In this document: piece after piece, positions 1-6,230 of the stretch | Position numbering within the stretch: position 1 is the first letter of the stretch | Layout of the letters: each line of letters opens with the position of its first letter | From: CAZWUZ01 sp964637655 [NCBI: uncultured bacterium] | Lineage (GTDB): Bacteria; DAOPZR01 | Assembly: GCA_964637655.1 (NCBI GenBank) | Contig: CAZWUZ010000081.1 | Coordinates: 2,723-13,419 of the forward strand | Reading direction: 5' to 3' | Length of the DNA stretch: 10,697 nt | The notes under the pieces: generated by a model | Database searches by the model: none | Told to the model about the DNA's origin: nothing | Seen by the model: only the letters and a program-made list of their open reading frames with translations | Translations under genes and position numbers: made by a program

Positions 1-569
1 CCAGCGAGAGTTTCGAGGTCTGTTTCGTGCCGCGCGGTGAGCGTATTGCCGACTGGCTGGCCCGGCACGGGGCGACGGGAACACCGGGTCCCATTCTCGG
101 GCCTGACGGCAGCATGCTGGGCCTGCATCAGGGGCTGTACGGGTTCACCATCGGGCAGCGTCAGGGGATCGGGGTGGCGGCCGCACATCCGCTCTACGTG
201 ACAGGTTTCGACGCGGCGCGCAACGCGCTGCTGGTGGGGCCCGACAGCATGCTCTGGCAGCGGACACTGCACCTGCGCGGTCTGAACGCGATGGCGTGGG
301 CGCGCTGGCCGCAACAGTTCCGCGCGCGGGTGCGCGTGCGCTATCGCGCACAGCCGGCGGCAGCGACCGTGGTGCGTACCGGCGCGGATGCACTGACGGT
401 GCACTTTGACGAACCGCAGCGCGGGCTGACCTGTGGTCAGGCGGCGGTCTGCTACGCGCGCACGCGCGTGCTCGGGGGCGGCTGGATAGAGGCCGTGGGT
501 GAAGAAAAAACTCAACCGGTTCACCACGGAGCGCACGGAGCACGCGGAGAGAGGCGGGTGGTGACGTGA
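1..569 (+). CDS. mnmA: tRNA-specific 2-thiouridylase MnmA, C-terminal part (5' truncated by window edge)
   Basis: MnmA uses ATP and a persulfide sulfur to form 2-thiouridine at position 34 of Lys, Glu and Gln tRNAs in the cytoplasm. The frame is open from base 3. The first visible residues read SESFEVCFVPRGE, which matches the motif around the second catalytic cysteine of the family (Cys199 in E. coli); here that Cys is codon 21-23. Then come the family motifs GLHQGLYGFTIGQRQGIGV, an RVRYR strand, a CGQAAVCYA strand and the closing GGGWIE. The N-terminal PP-loop domain lies outside the window. Members normally end soon after GGGxI, but this one continues for about 22 residues (VGEEKTQPVHHGAHGARGER and on), encoded by a short tandem repeat. 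The tail is therefore probably not native. The stop overlaps the larE start by 4 bp (GTGA). An internal GTG at 27 opens the frame in the window but is not the true start. Confidence 0.93.
   Translation, partial: SESFEVCFVPRGERIADWLARHGATGTPGPILGPDGSMLGLHQGLYGFTIGQRQGIGVAAAHPLYVTGFDAARNALLVGPDSMLWQRTLHLRGLNAMAWARWPQQFRARVRVRYRAQPAAATVVRTGADALTVHFDEPQRGLTCGQAAVCYARTRVLGGGWIEAVGEEKTQPVHHGAHGARGERRVVT
503..556 (+). repeat. Short 'CRCGGAG' tandem repeat at the mnmA/larE junction
   Basis: Three units CACGGAG (525-531), CACGGAG (534-540) and CGCGGAG (543-549) recur with a 9-bp period, preceded by A-rich sequence (505-511) and a TTCACCACGG lead-in. The minus strand reads LRVLRALRGEP in one frame and SPRAPCAPW in another. 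From memory, this kind of 'accacggag..cacggag' dispersed repeat turns up in intergenic regions of many unrelated bacteria; I could not search for it. The run is read through as the MnmA C-terminal extension, and its purine-rich end (GAGAGAGG, 547-554) lies where the larE Shine-Dalgarno should be. The outer limits are approximate. Confidence 0.6.
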
Positions 570-1366
570 CAACGGGACTGCCGGCGGCGGCACAGCGGGC
601 CGTGGAACGAATCCGCACCTGCGGGAGCGTGCTGGTCGCTTTTTCCGGCGGGGTGGACAGCAGCGTGCTGCTCGCGCTCGCGCTGCAGGCGTGCGGGCGC
701 GAGCAGGTGCTGGCGGTGACCATCGTCTCGCCGTTCATCCCGGCGGCGGAGGTGGCAGCGGCGCAGGCGCTTGCCGCGCACCTCGATGTGCGCCACGAGG
801 TGCTGCCGGCCGACCCGCTGGCCCTGCCGCAGCTGCGCGACAACCCTGACGACCGCTGCTATCACTGCAAGAAAATGTTATACTCGTCGCTGCTGGCACT
901 GGCGCGTGAGCGCGGGCTGGCGGCGGTGCTCGACGGCAGCAATGCCGACGACAGCCGCGACTACCGCCCGGGGAGCAGGGCGCGGCAGGAACTGGGCATC
1001 AGCGCGCCGCTGCAGGAGGCGGGGATGACCAAGGCGGACGTGCGCGCCACGGCACGCGCGCTGGGCCTGCCCAATGCAGAGGCGCCCGCGCTTGCCTGTC
1101 TGGCCACGCGCTTTCCTGCCGGCACGACGCTGACGCTGGCCGGACTGGCGCGCGTGGCGCAGGCCGAGGCGGCGGTGCGCGCACTCGGGTATGCAGCCGT
1201 GCGCGTGCGCGACCATTATCCGGTCGCGCGCCTCGAAGTGCCGCCAGCAGAGGTGCCGGCAGCGGCAGCGCGCGCGGAAGAACTGGCCGCGGCGCTGCAT
1301 GCGGCCGGGTACCGCTACGCGGCGCTCGATCTTGACGGGTACCGCACGGGGAGCATGAACGGATGA
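566..1366 (+). CDS. larE: ATP-dependent sacrificial sulfur transferase LarE (PP-loop family)
   Basis: LarE-type enzymes adenylate the pyridinium dicarboxylate precursor of the nickel-pincer nucleotide cofactor of lactate racemase, then donate sulfur from a cysteine (or an Fe-S-bound sulfur in some members). The 266-residue length fits the family. Visible motifs are the PP-loop SGGVDSS (residues 27-33), DRCYHCKK (97-103), LDGSNADD (122-129) followed by DYRPG, SAPLQEAGMTK (146-156), and ALACLATRFP (175-184). Cys178 in the last motif aligns by eye with the sacrificial Cys176 of Lactiplantibacillus plantarum LarE. The GTG start at 566 overlaps the mnmA stop; a purine-rich GAGAGAGG lies upstream, and no in-frame ATG precedes the conserved domain. 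The stop overlaps the terC ATG (ATGA). No larB, larC or larA lies in the window, so the cofactor role is inferred from family only. Confidence 0.92.
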   Translation: MTTGLPAAAQRAVERIRTCGSVLVAFSGGVDSSVLLALALQACGREQVLAVTIVSPFIPAAEVAAAQALAAHLDVRHEVLPADPLALPQLRDNPDDRCYHCKKMLYSSLLALARERGLAAVLDGSNADDSRDYRPGSRARQELGISAPLQEAGMTKADVRATARALGLPNAEAPALACLATRFPAGTTLTLAGLARVAQAEAAVRALGYAAVRVRDHYPVARLEVPPAEVPAAAARAEELAAALHAAGYRYAALDLDGYRTGSMNG

Positions 1367-2295
1367 ATGAACTGGCGGTCTCACCGCTCGGCCACTGGCT
1401 CGGCTTCCTGATCCTGTGTCTCTTCGCCATGGGGCGCGATCTCGGGGTGGGGCAACGCCGGGCGCATGCCCCGTCGATGCGCGAGGCCGCGGGCTGGTCG
1501 GCGCTGTGGATCGCGGTCGCGCTGCTCTTCAACGCGTGGCTCTGGCACATCGACGGGAAGGAGAAGGCGCTCGAGTTCTTTACCGGCTACCTCATCGAGA
1601 AGGCGCTCTCGGTCGACAACCTCTTTGTCTTCATCATGCTCTTTGCCTACTTCGGGGTGGCGCCCGACCAGCAGCCGCGCGTGCTCAAGTGGGGGATCAT
1701 CGGCGCCATCATCATGCGCGGCATCTTTATTGCCGTCGGGGCCGCGCTGCTTGCCCGCTTCAGCTGGGTGATCTACCTCTTCGGGGCCTTCCTTGTCTGG
1801 ACCGGGCTGCGGATGGTGCTGCACCGGGAAGGGGAGGTGCACCCGGAGCGGAATATATTCGTGCGCCTGAGCCGCCGCTTCCTGCCGGTGAGCACCGCCT
1901 ACGACGGGGCCAAATTCACCACCCGCGTCAACGGGACGTTCATGTTCACCCCGCTCTTCATCGTGCTGCTGGTGGTGGAGAGCACTGACGTCATTTTTGC
2001 CATCGACTCGATTCCCGCCATCTTCGGCATCACCAGCGACCCGTTCATCGTCTTCACGTCGAACATGTTCGCCATCATGGGGCTGCGCGCGCTCTATTTC
2101 CTGCTGGCGGGCGCGCTGCATCTCTTCCGCTACCTCAAGGCCGGGGTGGCGCTGGTGCTGGTGGTGGTCGGAGTCAAGATGTGTCTCGCCGGTGTCTACC
2201 ATGTGCCGGTCGAAGCCTCACTCGGCATTGTCGCGCTGCTGCTTGGCGGTGCGGTCGCACTATCGTTGCTGCATCCCGCGCCGCGCGCGGACTGA
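1363..2295 (+). CDS. TerC/Alx-family integral membrane protein (probable metal-ion transporter)
   Basis: The 310-residue polytopic inner-membrane protein has about seven to nine hydrophobic segments. Family hallmarks are visible: RDLGV (25-29) near the N terminus, EKALSVDNLFVF (79-90), and VVESTDVIFAIDSIPAIFGIT (204-224), which carry the acidic membrane residues D85, E206, D209 and D215. It resembles Alx more than short TerC forms. Family members are tied to tellurite resistance in some bacteria and to Mn2+ efflux in E. coli Alx. Bacillus homologues supply Mn2+ to exported enzymes. Substrate here is therefore probably a divalent metal, but this is not shown. The ATG at 1363 overlaps the larE stop by 4 bp, with GGGGAG at 1348-1353 as Shine-Dalgarno. 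There is no room upstream for the Mn-sensing yybP-ykoY riboswitch that often precedes alx-type genes, so control is likely through the operon promoter. Confidence 0.9.
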   Translation: MNELAVSPLGHWLGFLILCLFAMGRDLGVGQRRAHAPSMREAAGWSALWIAVALLFNAWLWHIDGKEKALEFFTGYLIEKALSVDNLFVFIMLFAYFGVAPDQQPRVLKWGIIGAIIMRGIFIAVGAALLARFSWVIYLFGAFLVWTGLRMVLHREGEVHPERNIFVRLSRRFLPVSTAYDGAKFTTRVNGTFMFTPLFIVLLVVESTDVIFAIDSIPAIFGITSDPFIVFTSNMFAIMGLRALYFLLAGALHLFRYLKAGVALVLVVVGVKMCLAGVYHVPVEASLGIVALLLGGAVALSLLHPAPRAD

Positions 2296-2316
2296 ACGCT
2301 GCAACGGAGGGAACCT

Positions 2317-3564
2317 ATGGAAACGCAGGGCGTAGCACGGGGGTGGAAGATCGCCGCCATTGTCGCGAGCGCGGTGGCGCTGCTGCTGCTCGCCAACTGC
2401 GCGGTCATCGGCGTGGCGCTGGTGGGGAGCGACGGCAACGCGCTGGCCGCGGTGCAGGCGTACCTCGATGGGCGCACGCGACAGGTGGCACCGCCGGCGC
2501 GGGTGATCGCACCGCCCTACGTGCCGCCGGTGCAGCCGCCGCCGGTCGACCCGCGCAGCCGCTACCGCCCGCCCAGTTCGCCGACTTATACGCCGGCCCG
2601 TCCGCCCTCGCCCTGCGCGCCGCTGCCGACGGCGCGGGCGCAATTCGCCTGCGGGCTTATCGATGGCGTCGTCTACTGCGCCGGCGGCTATCAGAAGACA
2701 CCACCCTACATGCTTGACACGGTGGAAGCGTACGATGTCGCGGCCAACACCTGGCGTACCGGGCTGGCCCCGCTCCCCGTACCGCTCTGCGGCCTGGCAG
2801 GTGCGGTCTGGCAGGGAAAACTGTACGCGTTCAGCGGCATGGACGGCAGCAGCGAACAGAACGGCGCCTATGCGTATGACCCTGCTGCTGATGCATGGCA
2901 GACGCTCGCCCCGATACCCGGGGTGGCGAGCGATGCCGGGGTGGCGGTGGTGGGTGATGCCATCTATCTGCTGGGCGGCACGATGGCCAGCGGGACGTCG
3001 GCGGTGTTTGTCTATCATCCGCGGCAGGATTCATGGGAGACGCTGCCGCTGCCGGCGCAGGTACGGGCGCGTCGCATCGCGCCGGCGGTCGCGGTGGGCA
3101 CTGACATTTACTGGATTGGCGGCCGCGACGGTGTCATCGACAAGTTCAACGATGAGGTCGACATATTCGACACCGTGCACCGCACCTGGCGGCAGGGGAC
3201 GCCGCTGCCTGAAGGACGTTCGGGATTGCAGGCGGTGCTGCACAACGGCAGTATCCTGGTGCTGGGCGGGCTTTCCCGGAAACCTGACACACCACAGGGG
3301 GTGCTGGTCGAACCGCGCGAAGCGCTGCGCGGCAGCGGACGCGGCGCGTGGCAGCAGGCGGGAAAAATCGCCATCTACCGCAACCATTTTGGCATCGTCG
3401 TGACGGATGACGGGCGCATCCTGCTCATCGGCGGGCTCGAAATCAACGCCAACGCCTATGATTCGGTGGAGGAGTACGGCTACGGGCCGGCGCAGAACTG
3501 GCAGGCGCCGCCGCGCCCGGACCATCCGTCGGCGCGGAACGCCGGCCGGCAATCGGGGGTATGA
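2317..3564 (+). CDS. Membrane-anchored kelch-repeat beta-propeller protein (copy 1)
   Basis: The 415-residue protein of unknown function has a short basic N terminus, a hydrophobic segment at about 11-36 (ending in LLLLANCAVIGVALVG), a soluble stretch SDGNALAAVQAYLDGRTRQ (38-56), a Pro-rich linker (59-100), then about six kelch blades. Each blade shows the typical hydrophobic strand plus GG (for example YCAGGY, YAFSGMD, YLLGGT, YWIGGR, LVLGGL, LLIGGL), with a Trp before the next blade (NTWR, DAWQ, DSWE, RTWR, AWQ). Cysteines at 100, 112 and 121 cluster in blade 1 and recur in copy 2, consistent with an extracytoplasmic location. LANC resembles a lipobox, but Asn before Cys and a hydrophobic sequence after it favour a transmembrane anchor. 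The start has a strong GGAGG at 2306-2310, 21 bp after terC. Kelch domains usually bind proteins or, rarely, form oxidases; the ligand is unknown. Confidence 0.85.
   Translation: METQGVARGWKIAAIVASAVALLLLANCAVIGVALVGSDGNALAAVQAYLDGRTRQVAPPARVIAPPYVPPVQPPPVDPRSRYRPPSSPTYTPARPPSPCAPLPTARAQFACGLIDGVVYCAGGYQKTPPYMLDTVEAYDVAANTWRTGLAPLPVPLCGLAGAVWQGKLYAFSGMDGSSEQNGAYAYDPAADAWQTLAPIPGVASDAGVAVVGDAIYLLGGTMASGTSAVFVYHPRQDSWETLPLPAQVRARRIAPAVAVGTDIYWIGGRDGVIDKFNDEVDIFDTVHRTWRQGTPLPEGRSGLQAVLHNGSILVLGGLSRKPDTPQGVLVEPREALRGSGRGAWQQAGKIAIYRNHFGIVVTDDGRILLIGGLEINANAYDSVEEYGYGPAQNWQAPPRPDHPSARNAGRQSGV
2371..2496 (+). repeat. Near-identical N-terminal module, copy 1 (pairs with 3609-3734)
   Basis: These 42 codons, running from AVALLLLANC to RTRQVAPP of kelch copy 1, match 3609-3734 in the next gene. 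By hand alignment 113 of 126 bases and 40 of 42 residues are identical. Ten of the 12 changed codons are synonymous. Sequence on either side diverges much more. Confidence 0.9.
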
Positions 3565-4751
3565 CAATGGCAGTTAGAACCGGAAGAGTCGTGGCGGTGG
3601 TCGCGGGCGCGGTGGCGCTGCTGCTGCTGGCCAACTGCGCGGTGATCGGGGTGGCGATGATCGGCAGCGACGGCAACGCGCTGGCTGCGGTGCAGGCGTA
3701 TCTCGACGGGCGCACACGGCAGGTGGCGCCGCCGCGTCCGACCATGGCGGTGCCGCCGCAGCGTCCGATCATGGCGATGCCGCCGCAGCGCGTGCTGCCG
3801 GACGAACTCAGCTACTGCGCATTGCCGGAGGCGATGCCGACCCCGCGGCAGGAATTCGTCTGTGTGCTGCTCGACGGCCTTGTCCACTGTATTGCCGGCA
3901 ACGGGCAGGGGGGTCAGGCAACGGCCGTGCACGAGGTGTATGATCTTGCCGCGGCGCGGTGGTCGACGGCGGCCCCGCTGCCGGACATCGCGGATGCGCC
4001 CGCGGGGGCGGTGCTCGAAGGCAAAATCTACGTGCTGGGCGGCAATGACCGCCGGCAGCAGTACAGCCGCGCGGCGTGGTGCTACGACCCGCGCACCGAT
4101 TCGTGGACGCGCCTGCCCGACCTGCCGGAACCGCTCTGCAGTTCGGCGGCGGCCGGCTGTCGCGGCGAGGTTTATGCGTTCGGTGGGCAGCACCCGCGCA
4201 GCGCGCGGCAGAACGAATACTATGTCTACACGCCGGCGCGGAAGGCGTGGCGGACGGTACCGCTGCCGGCCGGCGTGCATACCCGCGCGCAGGCGGACGT
4301 GCTGACGGACGGCGATTCCGTCTACTGGATCGGCGGCATAGACAACGTGCGCGGAGGGGTGACGGATGCGGTCGATATCCTTGACGCTGCCACCGGGCAG
4401 TGGCAAAAAGGGGTGCCGCTGCCGGAAGGACGGCTCGCCAGCGCCGCGGCCCTGCTGGGCAATTTCGGCACTGATACGGAAATCGTCATCGTCGGCGGGT
4501 GGTGCGCGCAGCGCAACAGCCGGAACTTCCCGGCGGCCGCGACCATTGTCGGTACACCGCAGGCCGGGTGGCGGGAAGTGGCACCGCTACCGGACGAGCG
4601 GTTCCGCGCCGGCGCGGTGGTCGATGTCGACGACAACATGATGCTGGTGTTCGGCGGACTCGACCTGAACAGCCAGCCCTGTTTCGACAACGCGGTGGTC
4701 AGCTGGCGGGAATACAGAGCCCCGGCCGGTCAGTCGGTGAATTCGCGGTAG
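3561..4751 (+). CDS. Membrane-anchored kelch-repeat beta-propeller protein (copy 2)
   Basis: The 396-residue paralogue of the preceding gene shares its plan: a hydrophobic segment at about 10-33, the conserved module (17-58), a Pro-rich linker with a small tandem repeat (57-76), and about six kelch blades (YVLGGN, YAFGGQ, YWIGGI, VIVGGW, LVFGGL, with RWS, DSWTR, AWR, QWQK, GWRE between them). Cysteines at 86, 101 and 110 parallel those of copy 1. The motif W-x-x-G-x-PLPEGR is kept in both. The ATG at 3561 overlaps the upstream stop (ATGA). An ATG at 3567 is equally plausible, because the only purine-rich tract (GGGGG, 3555-3559) sits 7 nt from it and only 1 nt from the first; the proteins would differ by two residues. 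The 3' end overlaps livF on the other strand by 22 bp. Function unknown; probably periplasmic or envelope binding. Confidence 0.84.
   Translation: MTMAVRTGRVVAVVAGAVALLLLANCAVIGVAMIGSDGNALAAVQAYLDGRTRQVAPPRPTMAVPPQRPIMAMPPQRVLPDELSYCALPEAMPTPRQEFVCVLLDGLVHCIAGNGQGGQATAVHEVYDLAAARWSTAAPLPDIADAPAGAVLEGKIYVLGGNDRRQQYSRAAWCYDPRTDSWTRLPDLPEPLCSSAAAGCRGEVYAFGGQHPRSARQNEYYVYTPARKAWRTVPLPAGVHTRAQADVLTDGDSVYWIGGIDNVRGGVTDAVDILDAATGQWQKGVPLPEGRLASAAALLGNFGTDTEIVIVGGWCAQRNSRNFPAAATIVGTPQAGWREVAPLPDERFRAGAVVDVDDNMMLVFGGLDLNSQPCFDNAVVSWREYRAPAGQSVNSR
3609..3734 (+). repeat. Near-identical N-terminal module, copy 2 (pairs with 2371-2496)
   Basis: This is the second copy of the 42-codon anchor module. It differs from copy 1 at two residues only (ALV versus AMI in the membrane segment). 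It is followed directly by a different Pro-rich linker. Confidence 0.9.
3735..3788 (+). repeat. 27-bp tandem duplication in the proline linker of kelch copy 2
   Basis: Two adjacent 27-bp units (3735-3761 and 3762-3788) encode RPTMAVPPQ and RPIMAMPPQ and differ at two bases. The repeat is in frame and lengthens the flexible linker between membrane anchor and propeller. Confidence 0.85.
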
Positions 4752-5461
4752 TCCTTGCCGAGGTAGGCGCGCTGCAGGTCGCGGTTGGCGAGCAGCTCCT
4801 CCGGCGTGCCCTGCAGCACGATGCGCCCCGTCTCCAGCACGTACCCTCGCTGCGCCAGCCGCAGCGCGGCGCGCGCGTTCTGCTCCACCAGCAGGATGGT
4901 CAGTCCCTGTTCGCGCAGCTGCGCCAGCGTGCGGAAGATCTGCTTCACCACCAGCGGGGCGAGCCCGAGCGACGGCTCGTCGAGCAGCAGCAGGCGCGGT
5001 TCGCCCATCAGCGCGCGCGCGATGGCCAGCATCTGCTGCTCGCCCCCCGACAGGTTGCCCGCGTGCTGTGACGCGCGCTCATGCAATATGGGAAAGAGGT
5101 CGTGCATGCGGTCGAGCCGCGCGCGCAGCGCGGCAGAGCTGAGCTGCTTGCGGCAGAAGTAGGCGCCGAGCAGCAGGTTGTCGCGCACGCTCATGTCGCT
5201 GAACACCTGCCGCCCCTCGGGGACGAGCGCGACCCCGCGCGCCACCACCGCGTCGGCGCTCCCGGTGAGCGGCTCACCGTCGAGCAGCATCTCGCCGGCA
5301 GTGGGCCGCAGTGCGCCCGCCAGCGTCAGCAGCAGCGTTGTTTTCCCCGCCCCGTTCGCCCCGATGACCGTGGCGATCTCCCCGCGGCTGATGTGCAGCG
5401 TGATGTTCTTGAGGACGTGCAGTTCCCCGTAGCCCGCATCGAGGCCGCGCGCTCTAAGCAT
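4730..5461 (-). CDS. livF: Branched-chain amino-acid ABC transporter ATPase LivF
   Basis: This is one of the two cytoplasmic ATPases of the LIV/HAAT importer; it pairs with LivG to power LivH/LivM. The 243-residue protein shows Walker A GANGAGKTT (34-42), the Q-loop region PEGRQVF (81-87), signature LSGGEQQ (137-143), Walker B LLLLDEP (157-163) and switch VEQN (192-195). VPEGRQVF and LVEQN are typical of LivF rather than LivG. I chose the ATG at 5461 because GAGGA lies 8 nt upstream and it gives an 8-bp overlap with the livG stop; a GTG at 5479 would add only MTRTRA. The C terminus (AYLGKDYREF) is of normal length. The gene's end runs into the convergent kelch gene. Confidence 0.94.
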   Translation of the reverse strand: MLRARGLDAGYGELHVLKNITLHISRGEIATVIGANGAGKTTLLLTLAGALRPTAGEMLLDGEPLTGSADAVVARGVALVPEGRQVFSDMSVRDNLLLGAYFCRKQLSSAALRARLDRMHDLFPILHERASQHAGNLSGGEQQMLAIARALMGEPRLLLLDEPSLGLAPLVVKQIFRTLAQLREQGLTILLVEQNARAALRLAQRGYVLETGRIVLQGTPEELLANRDLQRAYLGKDYREFTD

Positions 5462-6230
5462 CGCCCGCGTCCTCGTCACCGAGGTAGATGCGGATCACCT
5501 CGGGGTGCCGCTGCATCAACGCGGGCGGCCCGGCGGCGACGTACCGGCCGCGGTCGAGGACGACTACGTGGTCGGCGATATCCATGACCAGCGACATGTC
5601 ATGCTCGATGAGCACGAGGGTGATCCCTTCCGCGCGCAGGGCGCGCAGGTGTTCCCCGAGCTGCGCCGTCTCGGTCATGTTCAGCCCGGCCGCCGGCTCG
5701 TCGAGCAGCAGCAGTTCCGGCTGTGCCGCCAGCGCGCGCGCCAGTTCCACCGCACGCTGCTGCCCGAAGGCGAGTGCGCTGACCGGCAGGTCGGCGACGG
5801 TGGCGGCCCCGAAGCGGGCGAGCAGTGACTCCGCCGCCACGCGGCAGTGTGCCTCCTCGCGGCGCAGCGACGGCAGGCGCAGCATCGCCGCGAGGACGCC
5901 CGTACGCGTGACGCGGTGCATGCCGGTCATGACGTTGTCACGTGCGCAGAGTCCCGGGAAAAGCTGGATGTTCTGGAAGGTGCGCAGGATGCCCGCCTGT
6001 GCGACGCGGTGCGCGGGGGCGGCGGTCAGGTCGGTACCGCGGTAGATGACGGTTCCCGCGTCGGGGACGATGGCGCCCGAGAGCAGGTTGAAGAGCGTCG
6101 TCTTGCCCGCCCCGTTCGGCCCGATGATGGCGGTGATCTGGCCCGCCGCCGCGCTGAACGACACGTCCTGCACCGCCTGCACGCCGCCGAAACGGCGCGA
6201 CAGGCCGCGTACGTCGAGCAGCGTGTTCAT
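5454..6230 (-). CDS. livG: Branched-chain amino-acid ABC transporter ATPase LivG
   Basis: The second ATPase of the importer has 258 residues. Motifs are Walker A GPNGAGKTT (37-45), Q-loop RTFQN (83-87), a signature written LAFGQQ (153-158), Walker B LLLLDEP (173-179) and switch IEHDM (208-212). The family's usual signature is L-[SAP]-[YF]-GQQ, so the form here is normal for LivG. The ATG at 6230 overlaps the livM stop as ATGA, which argues for translational coupling; no clear Shine-Dalgarno is seen. The frame stays open upstream to 6389, but that part is the out-of-frame shadow of livM. The C terminus (IYLGDEDAGDA) is typical. Confidence 0.94.
   Translation of the reverse strand: MNTLLDVRGLSRRFGGVQAVQDVSFSAAAGQITAIIGPNGAGKTTLFNLLSGAIVPDAGTVIYRGTDLTAAPAHRVAQAGILRTFQNIQLFPGLCARDNVMTGMHRVTRTGVLAAMLRLPSLRREEAHCRVAAESLLARFGAATVADLPVSALAFGQQRAVELARALAAQPELLLLDEPAAGLNMTETAQLGEHLRALRAEGITLVLIEHDMSLVMDIADHVVVLDRGRYVAAGPPALMQRHPEVIRIYLGDEDAGDA

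Noticed and set aside
1300-1362. A yybP-ykoY (Mn) riboswitch ahead of the terC gene
   Set aside because: The terC start overlaps the larE stop, and the sequence just upstream codes for conserved-length LarE. There is no leader to hold one.
1381-2202. A 273-codon minus-strand frame opposite terC
   Set aside because: The product is charged, repetitive (His/Glu/Arg) and mirrors the membrane codons of terC. It is a shadow frame; the same holds for the other antisense frames over mnmA, larE, kelch, livM and serC.
2317-2400. Kelch copy 1 (and copy 2) as a lipoprotein through LLANC
   Set aside because: Asn at -1 is not a normal lipobox residue, and the residues after Cys are hydrophobic, continuing the membrane segment. 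Not excluded, but less likely than a transmembrane anchor.
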